Origin: Lachnospiraceae bacterium
GTDB taxonomy: Bacteria; Bacillota; Clostridia; Lachnospirales; Lachnospiraceae
Direction: 5' to 3'
Assembly: GCA_024680435.1 (NCBI GenBank)
Contig: JAILCK010000005.1
Coordinates: forward strand, 1-36,249
Length of the DNA: 36,249 nt
Below are positions 36,220 to 36,249 of the stretch, piece by piece. Below the pieces are notes generated by a model. The model worked only from the letters and a program-made list of their open reading frames with translations. It made no database searches and was not told where the DNA came from. A program made the translations under genes and the position numbers. Position 1 is the stretch's first letter, and each line of letters opens with the position of its first letter.

Positions 36220-36249
36220 TACTAACCTCTATCTTAAAACTATCTTTTA

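Noticed and set aside
1-36249. CRISPR array, rRNA, tRNA or insertion sequence
   Set aside because: No regularly spaced repeats, cloverleaf or transposase-like ORF recognised by eye; a tRNAscan/Infernal run would be needed to exclude small RNAs.

Overview
36.2 kb chromosomal window from a low-GC Firmicute, probably Lachnospiraceae-like (taxon inferred from gene content, not tested). Almost every gene is on the minus strand; only two convincing genes are on the plus strand (GtrII-like at 18336 and TraX-like at 25485). From left to right: a truncated carB; rpe; a trmB-like/ddh/lysA lysine operon with a clear promoter and dyad; a 1037-aa HelD-type helicase with an unexpected C-terminal beta-sandwich-like domain resembling the N-terminal domain of GH31 glycosidases; fRMsr; a pentose-type sugar uptake and sensing locus (membrane-anchored binding protein, YesM-type kinase, YesN-type regulator, XylF-like and ChvE-like binding proteins, ABC ATPase and permease); a GtrII-like membrane protein; split transketolase, araD, an FGGY kinase and an AraR-like regulator with a perfect 20-bp operator-like palindrome; TraX-like; an FtsX/MacB-like ABC exporter; and a housekeeping block (SPOUT methyltransferase, lgt, acpP, trmN6-like, ricT-like, holB, yaaR-like, guanylate-kinase-like, HD protein). 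No rRNA, tRNA, CRISPR array, IS element or prophage was recognised. The items most worth follow-up are the HelD/GH31-N-like fusion, the XylFII-LytS-YesN-like three-component locus with two different binding proteins, and the TrmB-like control of lysine genes. All family assignments come from reading motifs by eye; no database search was run.
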